From Mesolinea sp040772305 (GTDB lineage: Bacteria > Chloroflexota > Anaerolineae > Anaerolineales > Anaerolineaceae): a DNA stretch of 64,000 nucleotides. Location of the stretch: contig JAXGYK010000002.1 of NCBI GenBank assembly GCA_040772305.1, positions 248,001 to 312,000 of the forward strand. The letters are read 5' to 3'. How positions within the stretch are numbered: the first letter of the stretch is position 1; each line of letters opens with the position of its first letter. The translations under genes and the position numbers were made by a program. Positions 25,694 through 35,366 of the stretch are shown here, piece after piece. Below the pieces are notes generated by a model, which was given only the letters and a program-made list of their open reading frames with translations, was not told the origin of the DNA and searched no databases.

Positions 25694-26566
25694 CTAAGGA
25701 TAAATTTGGACGAGACGGCCCAGCACCAAAAAGCGGGCACCTGGAAAGTCATAAGTGCAAGTAACCAGGGCTAGCAAGGGATCAGTGGCTTGCGGCGTAA
25801 GGCTTGTTATAAAAGTGGAGGCTGCTTTAAATTCCTGAATGGCAGCTTCTTTTTCGGAGGCGTTCGAAAAATTCAGTCTGAAGGCATCCATTTCAGCAGG
25901 GCGGATGAGCATTCCGCTAAAGAGCTCGACACGCAGGATGGCCCCGGGGGTTCGCAGGTACATGTGTGGGTGCTGCTCGTAAAAAGACTGCTGCTTGTAC
26001 TTTTCAAGCGAGGTAAACATGGAGCCGTCTTCAAGGTTATGTCCATAGATAACAGTGATGTCGTCGGAAAAGTTTGCCTGGTTGCGGGAGTCCATGAAGA
26101 TAGAGCCAAGTTTGTTTTCAGTACCGTCGATAAGGTGTTTGAGGTAATACTCGTTATCATTGCCTTGGACAACGGGATAGTCGAGCGTGGTTCCTTGGTT
26201 GTAGATCCAGCCGATGGCACTGGGGTTGATGCCATGAAGCTTGTTAAAGTCTACCGGCAAAATGGCTTCCACCTGGCGCAGCTCCATCTCGAGGCTGCTT
26301 AGTGTAGGCCGAGGCGGAGGAGCGACGGTAACAGTGTTGGACACTTGGGTGTTGCCGGGAGGTATAGTGGGTTCTGCCGTAGCATCAGGGAGTGGGGTAA
26401 GGCGTTCTGGGAGAACCTGCTGGGCAATTTGGGTATAGCTTCGTGAACCGCGTGCATATTTGTTGAGCTCGCGGCTTAAAAACACAGCTGAAATAATAGC
26501 AATGATGAGAAGTATCAGGAGAATAGCTTTTAGAGGGCGGCTTAAATGCTTGAGGGAGCGGCTCAT
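25694..26566 (-). CDS. class B sortase
   Basis: 290 residues: an N-terminal transmembrane anchor (ILLILLIIAIISAVFLS), a linker, and a C-terminal sortase domain. The catalytic triad is visible: His in VIYGHNLEDGSMF, Cys in LLALVTCTYDF, Arg in GARFLVLGRL. The YGHN(M/L)xDGxMF pattern is that of class B. Sortases cut a C-terminal sorting signal and link the protein to peptidoglycan or to another pilin subunit. The gene starts 12 bases after a Cna-B surface protein, its obvious candidate substrate. Confidence 0.9.
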   Translation of the reverse strand: MSRSLKHLSRPLKAILLILLIIAIISAVFLSRELNKYARGSRSYTQIAQQVLPERLTPLPDATAEPTIPPGNTQVSNTVTVAPPPRPTLSSLEMELRQVEAILPVDFNKLHGINPSAIGWIYNQGTTLDYPVVQGNDNEYYLKHLIDGTENKLGSIFMDSRNQANFSDDITVIYGHNLEDGSMFTSLEKYKQQSFYEQHPHMYLRTPGAILRVELFSGMLIRPAEMDAFRLNFSNASEKEAAIQEFKAASTFITSLTPQATDPLLALVTCTYDFPGARFLVLGRLVQIYP

Positions 26567-26578
26567 GCGGCTGGAGAG

Positions 26579-28027
26579 CTAAGGGCGCATTTGCCGAGGC
26601 TTGGAGCCAAAGTAAAGCAGGACAGCGATAGCAAGCAAGGACACAAAGAGGATGGCGGCATAATTGCGGACGGAACGGTCATCGCCGGTATAAGCACTGC
26701 CTACATAGGTGTTAGTGATGTTGTAACCGCTTACCGTTTTGATGTAGCCACTGGGGGCTACAGGCTCGTCGACTGTATAAACGTAGGGCTTACCATTTTC
26801 GTCAACACGGTCCAGGTTTGCCCAGGTATAGCTAGTGTTGGTGGTAAGCGGAACCGTACTTATTTCGACACCATTGCGGTAGAGCTTGACCTCAATGTAA
26901 GGGCGCGGATATTGGCTGCCAGTCCAGAATTTGTTGACCGTGATATTCACCTTGGGGTCGTAGGTGTTCGTAACGGTGTGCCCGTCTTCTGAGTAAGACT
27001 GGGTATAGTCGGGAAGAGCTTCTTCACGGAAAGAATAGAGGTAAGGAATTCCGTTTGGGCCGTACATAGGAAGGTTGTCCCATTTAACGGTAAGAGGATC
27101 CCCATCGCGTATCGTTTGTGTAAAACGCGGTTCAGAGGTGAGAGGCTGGAGCGTTGTTGTGTCGATACCGCGGTAAAGCTGGAAGGTGACATTAGGGTGG
27201 GGATCCGGCGTGTTGACAGACCAGACCTTATTGGCCGTGTAACTGGTTGTCGCGATGGGCGGCGGGTTGTAGGTGTTGGTAAAGATCCAACAATGCGGAT
27301 CGGGTTTGACAGGGTCTGAACCGGGGATGGTGCATTGCTTTCTTTCGGTTGTGTATTGATCCGGTATTTGGACTTCTTCTACGGTGTAGGTAATTTCTTT
27401 TCCATCAGATGTAAAAGCTGGCAGCTGCAGGCTGCCAGTCCAGGCTTTGGGTTCTTTTTCGTCTACAGTGCCGTCGAGAGTGATGATTCCATCGGTTTTT
27501 TCGGTCGGAGTGCTGTCTTCGATGCTTTCGTAGAATTGAAAGCTTACAGAGCCCTGAGGGCCTCCTCCTTTCCATTCTTTTTTTACACTTAGGGTAACGG
27601 CAGCAGTATTGGTGACCAGTTGTGCAAATTCTGTTTTGATAAACCCGGGTGGTGAGTAATCCTCACCTAACTCATTCGTTTCTTTGACGATGAAAGCATA
27701 GGCGCCATGTGCATGCTTGAGCTGGATATTTTCCCAGGTGACCTTATATTCTCCTTCTGTAGCATTAACAGGAACGGGCAATACAGCAGCATTTTCAACG
27801 GGAGTGACGGTGTTCCCATCTGACCGATAGAGCTTGAACCAGGTTTCTGGCTTGGGATCCGCACCTGCGCCAATCCATTTTTTTCTTGCGGTGACCGAGC
27901 CTATATCTGGATCTTGTTGAAGGGGGGCAGCATCCGCAGAATGGGCAGGGAAAGAGGCGACAGTAATCGTTAAAACTAAAACTGTCATTGCAAGGAAGGT
28001 TGCGAGTCTTTTGGCCCAATTAACCAT
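26579..28027 (-). CDS. Cna-B repeat surface protein with a non-canonical sorting signal
   Basis: 482 residues. Signal peptide (LATFLAMTVLVLTITVASFPAHSADA), then four Cna-B type beta-sandwich repeats. Each opens with a (K/N)xW stretch (ARKKWIGAG, VKKEWKGGG, ANKVWSVNT, VNKFWTGSQ) and ends in a TNTY-like strand (FTNTYNPP, VTNTYDPK, ITNTYVGS). The C-terminus has the layout of a cell-wall sorting signal: SAYTGDD, a hydrophobic helix (AAILFVSLLAIAVLLYFG) and a basic tail (KPRQMRP). The usual LPxTG is replaced by a YTGD-type sequence. Such repeats often carry internal Lys-Asn isopeptide bonds. Probable substrate of the adjacent sortase. Confidence 0.85.
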   Translation of the reverse strand: MVNWAKRLATFLAMTVLVLTITVASFPAHSADAAPLQQDPDIGSVTARKKWIGAGADPKPETWFKLYRSDGNTVTPVENAAVLPVPVNATEGEYKVTWENIQLKHAHGAYAFIVKETNELGEDYSPPGFIKTEFAQLVTNTAAVTLSVKKEWKGGGPQGSVSFQFYESIEDSTPTEKTDGIITLDGTVDEKEPKAWTGSLQLPAFTSDGKEITYTVEEVQIPDQYTTERKQCTIPGSDPVKPDPHCWIFTNTYNPPPIATTSYTANKVWSVNTPDPHPNVTFQLYRGIDTTTLQPLTSEPRFTQTIRDGDPLTVKWDNLPMYGPNGIPYLYSFREEALPDYTQSYSEDGHTVTNTYDPKVNITVNKFWTGSQYPRPYIEVKLYRNGVEISTVPLTTNTSYTWANLDRVDENGKPYVYTVDEPVAPSGYIKTVSGYNITNTYVGSAYTGDDRSVRNYAAILFVSLLAIAVLLYFGSKPRQMRP

Positions 28028-28099
28028 ACTAATGATTATACGCTACTGTGCTGACTAGTAAAGTATTTAGTAGGTTGACGAGGCGAGGCTGAGGATGGC

Positions 28100-28921
28100 T
28101 TAAAGGGGCAGAAAAACCGGTTCCAGGGCCTTGTAATACGCATAATATTTGAAGCCGCAATCCAGGAGCAGGTCGCGGGCGCGGTCGAAGTCGTAGGCGA
28201 TGCGGTCAGGGGAGTGGGCATCGGAGCCTACAGTGACGATTTCTCCGCCCAGTTCGCGGTAACGGCGAAGGACGACAGGATGGGGATGGGGCATATTCAG
28301 GCCTTTGGCCCAGCCGGAGGTATTGAGCTCGATGCCTTTGCCCAACTCGATGAGACGGCGCATGGCGGGATCCAGAACCTCGAGGTGATCTTCCGGACGG
28401 TAAAAACGGTCGCGGTTGGGGCCGTAGCGCACAACATAATCGAGGTGGCCGTAGACGGAAAAGTCGCCAAAAGCCGCGATGTTGGGCAGGAAGGTGTGAA
28501 AGTATTCGTCGAAGGCCTCGGGCTCGCTGCGGCCTTCAAAATAAACTTTCAGGTAGGGGTCCACGCCGTTGACTACATGGGTGCTGGCAATGATGAAATC
28601 CAGGGGCAAGCCCTCCATCCAGTCGTAGAAGATCTGGCCTAATTGCGGCTGGATGCCATATTCGACGCCAAAGAGGATTTCGATCCGGTTCTGGTATTTA
28701 GCTTTGAGACGTAAGACTTCAGCCTGGTAGGCATTGCGTTCAACAAGGAAGACGGCCTCGGCTCCGGGAGGTACAGGATAATCCGGGTCGAGATGATCGG
28801 TGATGATGTAGCGTTCCAGACCCAGACGGATAGCTTGCTGGACCATAGTCTCCATGGGTGTTGAAGAATCAGTGGAAAAGTCGGAGTGAGAGTGGGAATC
28901 GGTAAGAATCAATTTAGCCAT
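28100..28921 (-). CDS. PHP-domain phosphatase, histidinol-phosphatase (HisJ/HisK) family
   Basis: 273 residues, single PHP domain. Metal ligands visible: DSHSHSDFSTDS at the N-terminus, ITDHLD near residue 40, FGVEYG near 84, STHVV near 113, and the closing VTVGSDAHSPD. The family dephosphorylates histidinol phosphate, but many similar proteins have other phosphoester substrates, and no other his gene is nearby. The start codon overlaps the end of the MBL-fold gene by 13 bases, so the two are coupled. Confidence 0.85.
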   Translation of the reverse strand: MAKLILTDSHSHSDFSTDSSTPMETMVQQAIRLGLERYIITDHLDPDYPVPPGAEAVFLVERNAYQAEVLRLKAKYQNRIEILFGVEYGIQPQLGQIFYDWMEGLPLDFIIASTHVVNGVDPYLKVYFEGRSEPEAFDEYFHTFLPNIAAFGDFSVYGHLDYVVRYGPNRDRFYRPEDHLEVLDPAMRRLIELGKGIELNTSGWAKGLNMPHPHPVVLRRYRELGGEIVTVGSDAHSPDRIAYDFDRARDLLLDCGFKYYAYYKALEPVFLPL

Positions 28922-29532
28922 CCTGCAGGTGGAAGTAATGTTAAATCCGGAACAAAGGGTTCTGGATGAGCGGGAAAGATCATGGGCGGATCCTGGGCGA
29001 GAACCTTACGCCAACTGGCGTCCAGTTCTGGATTGCGAAAGATGGGCAAATACTCAAAGGGAGGCATGTCTCCCACAAAGGCACCCAGCCCATCTACGAT
29101 GAGTGTGATGCTATCGGGACTGTGCCCGGGGGTGGACAAAATTTCGCCGCGCAAACCGATTTTGTTGAGGTAAGTTCGGCTTTCACTTTCTTTGAGTACC
29201 ACGGTCCCATCCAGGGTAATAGGCTGAAAGGCTGCCAGGCTTGGATCCTGAGAGAAGCTTTCATCCAATTTAATATGTGCTACCTGAGTTTCAAGGATGA
29301 GCAGGGTAGCACCCTGCTTTTTGAACTCCTGGGAAAGGCCGGCGTGATCAAGGTGATAATGGGTGTTGAGCAGGTACTTTACATCACTAATGCGTATGCC
29401 AGCGCGTTTGAGAGCTCCGGCGGTTTGGATAAAACGTCCAGGCCAATCATTATCAACCAGCAGCCAGCCATCGGCTGTGGGCACGAGGTAATCATTGGTA
29501 TGGTGGCCGCGTACCAATTTGTATCCGTCCAT
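28909..29532 (-). CDS. MBL-fold metallohydrolase
   Basis: 207 residues. The dinuclear zinc motif is NTHYHLDHAGL (HxHxDH), followed by STPGHSPDSITL (His) and FVGDMPPFEYLP (Asp) with the final His in FPAHPEPF. This is the hydrolase type of the metallo-beta-lactamase fold (glyoxalase II/lactonase-like). The substrate cannot be told from the sequence. Divergent from metH with about 250 bases between. On this strand it leads the PHP gene. Confidence 0.85.
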   Translation of the reverse strand: MDGYKLVRGHHTNDYLVPTADGWLLVDNDWPGRFIQTAGALKRAGIRISDVKYLLNTHYHLDHAGLSQEFKKQGATLLILETQVAHIKLDESFSQDPSLAAFQPITLDGTVVLKESESRTYLNKIGLRGEILSTPGHSPDSITLIVDGLGAFVGDMPPFEYLPIFRNPELDASWRKVLAQDPPMIFPAHPEPFVPDLTLLPPAGWLN

Positions 29533-29698
29533 GGGCTCTATTCTATAACATTTACAGGCAGGCTTGTCCAGAACTTAGTAGAAGCCAGGGGCCAGAGAAG
29601 ATACGCTATCCACAACAGTTAGCTCGTAGCAGCCTTGCTTGACGGGGCAGTCCTCCCGGTGATGGCTTGCTAGGGCACGTAAGCGCAAAGCTGTTTTG

Positions 29699-29728
29699 TT
29701 GACCCGCGATTGTGCCTTGGTTTATACT
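29699..29728 (+). promoter_or_regulatory. sigma70-type promoter of metH
   Basis: TTGACC (29699-29704), 18 bases, TATACT (29723-29728). The leader to the ATG would be about 45 bases, too short for a known cobalamin or SAM riboswitch. The rest of 29533-29698 shows no feature I can name. Confidence 0.6.
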
Positions 29729-29781
29729 TTTCTGCATCGCCCTAAAGGGTCGATTAATCTATTACTGATTGCGGAGATTCC

Positions 29782-32700
29782 ATGAGCACCCTTAAAAAGA
29801 AGAATGCATACCTAGATGCCCTTGCCAAAAAAGTGATTGTCTTTGATGGCGCGATGGGTACTTCGCTGCAGAATATGAATTTAACGGACAAAGAATTTGG
29901 ATCGGAACAATTGATTGGCTGCAACGATGCTCTGGTGTTGAATAGCCCTGAAACAGTAATGGCTGTGCATCGCTCCTTCCTGGAGGTAGGTGCTGATGTG
30001 GTGGAAACGAACACCTTTCGCGCAAACCGGCTGACCTTAGCCGAATATGGGCTGGAGGAGCGGACCTTCGAGCTCAACCAAAAAGCAGCTGCGCTAGCGC
30101 GCCAGGTGGCGGATGCCTACAGCACAACGGATCAACCACGCTTTGTGGCGGGGTCAATGGGGCCTTCGGGAAAGCTGATCTCTACTGATGATCCACAAAT
30201 GAGTGACATCAGTTTTGACGAACTGGTCGAGCTGTATTGCGAACAAGCTGAAGCTTTGGTGCTGGGCGGAGCCGATTTAATTTTGATAGAAACCTCGCAG
30301 GACATTCTGGAAGTGAAGACTGCGATTGAGGGAGCTAAACAAGCGTTTGAGAAAACAGGCATAGCTCTGCCGATACAAGCTCAAGTGACCCTGGATGTAA
30401 ACGGCAAGATGCTTTTAGGTACGGAGATCGACGCAGCCCTGGCTATTCTGGAAGGAATGGATGTTGACTTGGTGGGGATGAACTGTTCAACCGGACCCGA
30501 GCACATGCGTGCCTCAATTGCGTATCTGAGTGAGAATGCAACCGTTCCGATTTCGTGCATCCCCAATGCTGGTTTGCCCATGAATGTGAACGGCGAAGCA
30601 GTTTACCCCATGCAAGCAGCTGAGTTTTCCAGCTTCTTGTGTGAATATGTTCAGAAATATGGGTTGCGTGTAGTTGGGGGGTGTTGCGGCACCACTCCTG
30701 AGCATATCCGACTCTTAGCCCAAAGCGTAAAGGGACTGGAAATCAGGGAAAGCCAGAAATATCTGCCGGCTCAACTGGCTGGGCCAATTCGGGCCGTTGC
30801 AATTGAGCAAGAGCCTGCTCCGTTTATGATCGGTGAACGCTTGAATGCACAGGGCAGCAGGGCTTTCAAACGTCTGCTTTTGGCTGAGGACATGGATGGA
30901 ATGCTAGAAATTGCCCGCGAACAGGTAGAAAATGGAGCCCATGGTTTGGACATCAGTGTGGCAGTAACCGAGAAAAGCGATGAAGCGCAAACCATGCAAA
31001 AAATGGTAAAGCGCCTGAGCCTGGAAGTGCCAGTTCCGCTGATTATTGATAGCACCGAACCAGATGTAATTGAAGCAGCATTAAAAACGGCTCCGGGACG
31101 CTGCATGATCAACAGTACCAATCTGGAATCTGGAGAAGAGAAATGCCGCAAACTCTTTGCAATGGCAAAAAAATACAGTGCGGCAGTGCTGGCATTGACT
31201 ATCGATGAAGCAGGGATGGCAAAGACTGCTCAACGTAAGCTGGAAATAGCCAAGCGCATCCATGATCTGGCTTTGAACGAGTTTGGGCTAAAGGCAGAAG
31301 ACCTGGTGTTTGATGACCTTACTTTTACCCTTGCTACAGGTGAGGACAGCTATAAGAATTCTGCCATTGAAACTTTGAATGGCTTGCGCCTGATTAAGGC
31401 AGCGTTGCCCGGGGTGCATACTTCCTTGGGAATAAGCAATGTGAGCTTTGGTCTCTCACCGGCAAGCCGTAAGGTTTTGAATTCGGTCTTTTTGTACCAT
31501 GCTATTTTGGCCGGTTTGGATATGGCGATTGTGAATCCTGCACAGGTACGGCCTTATAACGAGATCTCTGAGGAGGAACGCAAACTGGCAGAGGACCTGA
31601 TTTTTAATCGCCATGAAAATGCGCTGGCAGACCTGATTGCCTATTTCGATCTGCATGGAGCAGATGAAAAGGGCAGTGTGCAAAAGGCAGACCCTTTAGC
31701 AGGTTTGGATGTCGCAGAGAGGTTGCATCAGCGGATTGTGCGCCGAATTAAGCAAGGTATTGAGGAGGATATTGATACTTTGCTGGCGGAAGTCCCGGAG
31801 CCAGATAAGGGCGAAAAGGCTGTGGAAATCCTTAATGAAGTTTTGCTGCCTGCCATGAAGGAAGTAGGCGACAGATTTGGAGCAGGTGAATTGATCTTGC
31901 CTTTTGTGCTGCAAAGTGCGGAGGTGATGAAAAAGAGCGTTGCTTATCTTGAAAATTTCCTCGAGAAACAAGCTGGGTCTTCCAAGGGCAAACTGGTGTT
32001 GGCAACCGTGTATGGAGATGTACACGATATTGGCAAAAACCTGGTGAAGACGATTCTTTCCAACAATGGCTACGAGGTGATTGACTTGGGAAAACAAGTA
32101 CCAGCCGAGACGATTATTTCTCGGGCAGTAGAGGAGAAAAGCACAGCGATTGGGCTTTCGGCCTTGCTGGTTTCCACCAGCAAGCAAATGCCTTTGATTG
32201 TGAACGAGCTCGCCCGACGAGGACTGCAGGTCCCGGTAATTATTGGCGGTGCTGCAATAAACCCGCAATTTGGATGGCGCATTCTGCGTACAGAGAGCGG
32301 CGAATGGTATGAGCCGGGTGTTTTTTATTGCAAGGATGCTTTTGAGGGCCTGGCAGTAATGGAGGCCTTGGGGGACCCGGAAAAACGGGCCGTGTTGATT
32401 GCTGAAACGCAAAGGAATGCCAGTTTTGAGTTGGATGGTCCCGAAAAAGGAAGCAAGCAACCTGTGAGCAACCAAAAGCCTGTCGCGGCTGCCAGTTTTA
32501 TCCCTAAGGTTGAAAGTTTTGGACCACGGATTGTACGTGATATTCCTGTGCAGGCTGTTGCTGCGCATCTGAATTTGAATAGACTTTATCGCTTGAGTTG
32601 GGGTGGTAAAAACACGCATGGCGAAGCCTGGAAAAAGCTGCGGGCGAAATTTGACGAACGCAGAGAGCGTATGTTGAAAGAAGTGCAAATAGAAGCTTGG

Positions 32701-33294
32701 TTAGAGCCTCAGGCAGTTTATGGCTACTGGCCGGTACAGGCGGAGGGGAATGAACTCTTGGTTTACGAGCCAGAAAGCATAAAAAGTTCCCAGCCAGTGG
32801 TACTGGAAAGGTTCTGCTTTCCTCGGCAAAAGGGCGGCGACGGCTTGTCGCTGGCTGATTACTTTAGCAATGTGGAAAGTGGAAGGATGGACCTGGTTGC
32901 CCTGCAAGTGGTAACAGTTGGGCGTCGAGCCAGTGAACTTTTTGCGCAATGGGAAGCTGCAGACCGCTACAGCGATGCTTATTTCTTGCATGGTCTTGCA
33001 GTGCAAATGGCTGAAGCCACAGCAAATTACCTGCATATGCATATCCGTAAAGAGCTGGGCCTGGCCCAAGACCAAGGCTTGCGCTACAGTTGGGGTTACT
33101 CTGCCATTCCTGATTTAGCAGAGCATCAAAAGGTGTTCCGGCTTTTACCGGCTGAGTCGGCCCTGGGCTTAGAGCTTACATCGGCTTATCAACTGGTGCC
33201 AGAGCAAAGCACCGCAGCTATCATTGTGCACCATCCGGATGCTCGTTATTTTAACCTGGGTGTAAGCCGGATAGACCAGCTGATGGGTGAGTGA
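29782..33294 (+). CDS. metH: cobalamin-dependent methionine synthase, full length
   Basis: 1170 residues with all four MetH modules. Homocysteine domain (about 1-320) with zinc cysteines in NCSTGPEH (Cys235) and GGCCGTTP (Cys301, Cys302). Methyltetrahydrofolate domain (about 340-620) starting at PFMIGERLNAQGSRAFK. Cap and cobalamin domain with DVHDIG (746-751), whose His is the lower cobalt ligand. C-terminal reactivation domain binding S-adenosylmethionine (about 900-1170), containing RYSWGYSAIPDL. It makes methionine from homocysteine in the cytoplasm. GCGGAG precedes the ATG. B12 uptake genes lie at the right end of the window. Confidence 0.97.
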   Translation: MSTLKKKNAYLDALAKKVIVFDGAMGTSLQNMNLTDKEFGSEQLIGCNDALVLNSPETVMAVHRSFLEVGADVVETNTFRANRLTLAEYGLEERTFELNQKAAALARQVADAYSTTDQPRFVAGSMGPSGKLISTDDPQMSDISFDELVELYCEQAEALVLGGADLILIETSQDILEVKTAIEGAKQAFEKTGIALPIQAQVTLDVNGKMLLGTEIDAALAILEGMDVDLVGMNCSTGPEHMRASIAYLSENATVPISCIPNAGLPMNVNGEAVYPMQAAEFSSFLCEYVQKYGLRVVGGCCGTTPEHIRLLAQSVKGLEIRESQKYLPAQLAGPIRAVAIEQEPAPFMIGERLNAQGSRAFKRLLLAEDMDGMLEIAREQVENGAHGLDISVAVTEKSDEAQTMQKMVKRLSLEVPVPLIIDSTEPDVIEAALKTAPGRCMINSTNLESGEEKCRKLFAMAKKYSAAVLALTIDEAGMAKTAQRKLEIAKRIHDLALNEFGLKAEDLVFDDLTFTLATGEDSYKNSAIETLNGLRLIKAALPGVHTSLGISNVSFGLSPASRKVLNSVFLYHAILAGLDMAIVNPAQVRPYNEISEEERKLAEDLIFNRHENALADLIAYFDLHGADEKGSVQKADPLAGLDVAERLHQRIVRRIKQGIEEDIDTLLAEVPEPDKGEKAVEILNEVLLPAMKEVGDRFGAGELILPFVLQSAEVMKKSVAYLENFLEKQAGSSKGKLVLATVYGDVHDIGKNLVKTILSNNGYEVIDLGKQVPAETIISRAVEEKSTAIGLSALLVSTSKQMPLIVNELARRGLQVPVIIGGAAINPQFGWRILRTESGEWYEPGVFYCKDAFEGLAVMEALGDPEKRAVLIAETQRNASFELDGPEKGSKQPVSNQKPVAAASFIPKVESFGPRIVRDIPVQAVAAHLNLNRLYRLSWGGKNTHGEAWKKLRAKFDERRERMLKEVQIEAWLEPQAVYGYWPVQAEGNELLVYEPESIKSSQPVVLERFCFPRQKGGDGLSLADYFSNVESGRMDLVALQVVTVGRRASELFAQWEAADRYSDAYFLHGLAVQMAEATANYLHMHIRKELGLAQDQGLRYSWGYSAIPDLAEHQKVFRLLPAESALGLELTSAYQLVPEQSTAAIIVHHPDARYFNLGVSRIDQLMGE

Positions 33295-33353
33295 ACCAGG
33301 CACGGAAAAACGAGTTCTTGAAAGCAAGGTAGAATCCGCGTTAGGAGGTGAAC

Positions 33354-34556
33354 ATGAAAACTTCCTCTCGTTTCATGCTCGTGTTGCTTTTTTTAAGTGT
33401 GCTGCTGACTGCATGTGTTTCAACAGAGCCTGCACTGAACTTGACCGATTCGGAAAAGACGCAGGTAGCTCAGACATTGACTGCAGTAGCAAGCCAGGTG
33501 ATGACACCGATGGCAAGTGCTACGCCTGAGCCAGCTCCAGAACCAAGCCCGACGGAAGCAGCTGCGATGCTTAGCTATGGGCCCAGTAATTGGCCCGAAG
33601 GCATTAACCCGCTTACCGGTTTGGAAGTTGAGGATCCAAGTAAGCTGAACAGGATGCCAGTCCTGATGAAGGTTTCTAACTGGCCCGCAGTCGGACGTCC
33701 GCACAGTGGTTTGTCTTACGCTGACATCGTTTTTGACTATTGGATTGGAGGCGGTTCCAACCGTTTTGCAGCAGTTTATTATGGTGAGGATTGCAATTCC
33801 ATTAACCCGATTCGCTCAGTACGGCGGATTGATGGGCAAATTGCCAAGCTCTATAACGCGGTTATGGGCTTTAGCGGGGGAGATGGATACAAGGTGATTC
33901 CATATATTATTAACGATGTGGGTTATCGCTTTGTCATGCAGAACACCTGCCCAGGGGTGTGTGATGACGGGCATGGTTGGGTAACCACGGTTTATGGCGA
34001 CAGTGCTGCGATCACAGAGATCTTTAAAAACAGCGGTGTAGATCAGGGAGCTCCTAACCTGGACGGGATGGTTTTTAGCACAGCTCTGCCAGAAGGCGGG
34101 CAAGATGGAAGTACGGCTCAGTTTTTCTACAATGCTTACAACAAAGAAGAATGGCGCTACGATGCAGAGACCGGCAAGTATCTACGCTGGATTGATGACC
34201 AGAATTCACCGACCTGGGAGTTGATTCCCTTGGTAGATAAACTTACCGGGGAACAGCTTGCCTTTAGCAATGTGCTGCTCTTGCAGGTGACTCACACCCC
34301 TATTGAAGAAGTTTTGATTGATATCCATCTGTATACTAACGAGGAAGGCTTGCCTGGTAAGCTCTTCCGTGATGGAAAGGTGTTCGACATTATCTGGAAG
34401 GCTGTGGGCCAGGACAAGCCCCTGCAGTTTTTTGACAGCAACGGAGAGCTGATTGCGCTGAAACCGGGCAAAAGCTGGATTACCCTCTTTGGCACCAGTT
34501 CGCCCCTAACGGTTCCTGAGGAAGGGACTTTGCGCTACGACTTCCAAATGCCTTAA
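33354..34556 (+). CDS. DUF3048 lipoprotein
   Basis: 400 residues from ATG 33354, preceded by a near-perfect TAGGAGGTG; an in-frame GTG at 33348 is inside that site. Lipobox LLTAC, a linker rich in Thr/Ala/Pro, then the DUF3048 (YerB-like) domain with NPLTGLEVEDP, VLMKVSNWP, RPHSGLSYADIVFDYWIGGG and NPIRSVRR. YerB-type proteins are extracellular lipoproteins of unsettled function. The stop codon overlaps the next ATG by one base (TAATG). Confidence 0.88.
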   Translation: MKTSSRFMLVLLFLSVLLTACVSTEPALNLTDSEKTQVAQTLTAVASQVMTPMASATPEPAPEPSPTEAAAMLSYGPSNWPEGINPLTGLEVEDPSKLNRMPVLMKVSNWPAVGRPHSGLSYADIVFDYWIGGGSNRFAAVYYGEDCNSINPIRSVRRIDGQIAKLYNAVMGFSGGDGYKVIPYIINDVGYRFVMQNTCPGVCDDGHGWVTTVYGDSAAITEIFKNSGVDQGAPNLDGMVFSTALPEGGQDGSTAQFFYNAYNKEEWRYDAETGKYLRWIDDQNSPTWELIPLVDKLTGEQLAFSNVLLLQVTHTPIEEVLIDIHLYTNEEGLPGKLFRDGKVFDIIWKAVGQDKPLQFFDSNGELIALKPGKSWITLFGTSSPLTVPEEGTLRYDFQMP

Positions 34557-35281
34557 TGCGCACACTGCTTATTTCTGATATCCATGCGAATGCTGCTGCT
34601 CTTGAGGCAGTACTTGATGCTGCCGGTTATTTTGAGCGGGTTTTTTGCCTGGGTGATATTGTTGGATATGGGCCGGATCCGCAGCGCTGCATCGAGATCC
34701 TTGCGGGCCTGCCTGTGCTCACATGCCTGATGGGCAACCACGACGCTGCTTTGGTGGAAGAAATTGATCTTTCTGTCTTTAATGACGAAGCGCGCAGAGC
34801 CGTAGAAATACAACGCGGATTGTTGAGTGAAGCAGATCTGGCTTACCTAAGAGGCTTACCGAAAACGGCGCAAATAGATGGCATTTGCATGGCACATGGA
34901 AGCCCTCGCAACCCAATTTGGGAATATATTATGAATTTTAGAACTGCAGAAGCAAATTTTGAGGCCTTTAGCGAGCAAATTTGTCTGGTGGGCCATTCGC
35001 ATATACCCTGCATTTTTATTGAAGCGCCTTATTTAAAACCAGAGGTGCTTTTGCCAAACCACGGTGACCGTTTCGTGAATTCGCGCAGGTATATCTTGAA
35101 TCCGGGCTCGGTAGGCCAGCCGCGCGACCGAAACCCCTTAGCTTCCTATGTGATTTACGATGACCAGGAGAAAAGTTGGCTTTTTCAGCGTGTAAACTAT
35201 GAAATTGGACCTGTTCAGGAAAGAATCCTTGCCTTGGGGATTCCGGAGCGTCACGCCAGGCGCTTAAAACAAGGTTTATGA
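34556..35281 (+). CDS. metallophosphoesterase (YfcE/Calcineurin-like)
   Basis: 241 residues. Binuclear metal motifs: LLISDIHANAAAL (DxH), CLGDIVGYGPDP (GDxxxxGxxP), MGNHDAAL (GNHD), MAHGSPRNP and VGHSHIP (GHSH). The family removes phosphate from nucleotides or other diesters; the target is unknown. Translationally coupled to the DUF3048 gene by a one-base overlap. Confidence 0.9.
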   Translation: MRTLLISDIHANAAALEAVLDAAGYFERVFCLGDIVGYGPDPQRCIEILAGLPVLTCLMGNHDAALVEEIDLSVFNDEARRAVEIQRGLLSEADLAYLRGLPKTAQIDGICMAHGSPRNPIWEYIMNFRTAEANFEAFSEQICLVGHSHIPCIFIEAPYLKPEVLLPNHGDRFVNSRRYILNPGSVGQPRDRNPLASYVIYDDQEKSWLFQRVNYEIGPVQERILALGIPERHARRLKQGL

Positions 35282-35366
35282 ACTAGTTTTAAACCTGATA
35301 AGCTTACAGGGAACAAAAACGCAAGAATTACGTCCTTATATCAGGAGATTGAAAAAGGAGTAGTCT

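Noticed and set aside
29533..29781. Riboswitch (cobalamin or SAM) before metH
   Set aside because: I find no B12 box or SAM aptamer pattern, and the best promoter leaves only about 45 leader bases.
31696..32688. 330-codon frame on the minus strand inside metH
   Set aside because: It is antisense to the conserved cobalamin domain, has no family features and no ribosome site; a shadow frame of a GC-balanced gene.
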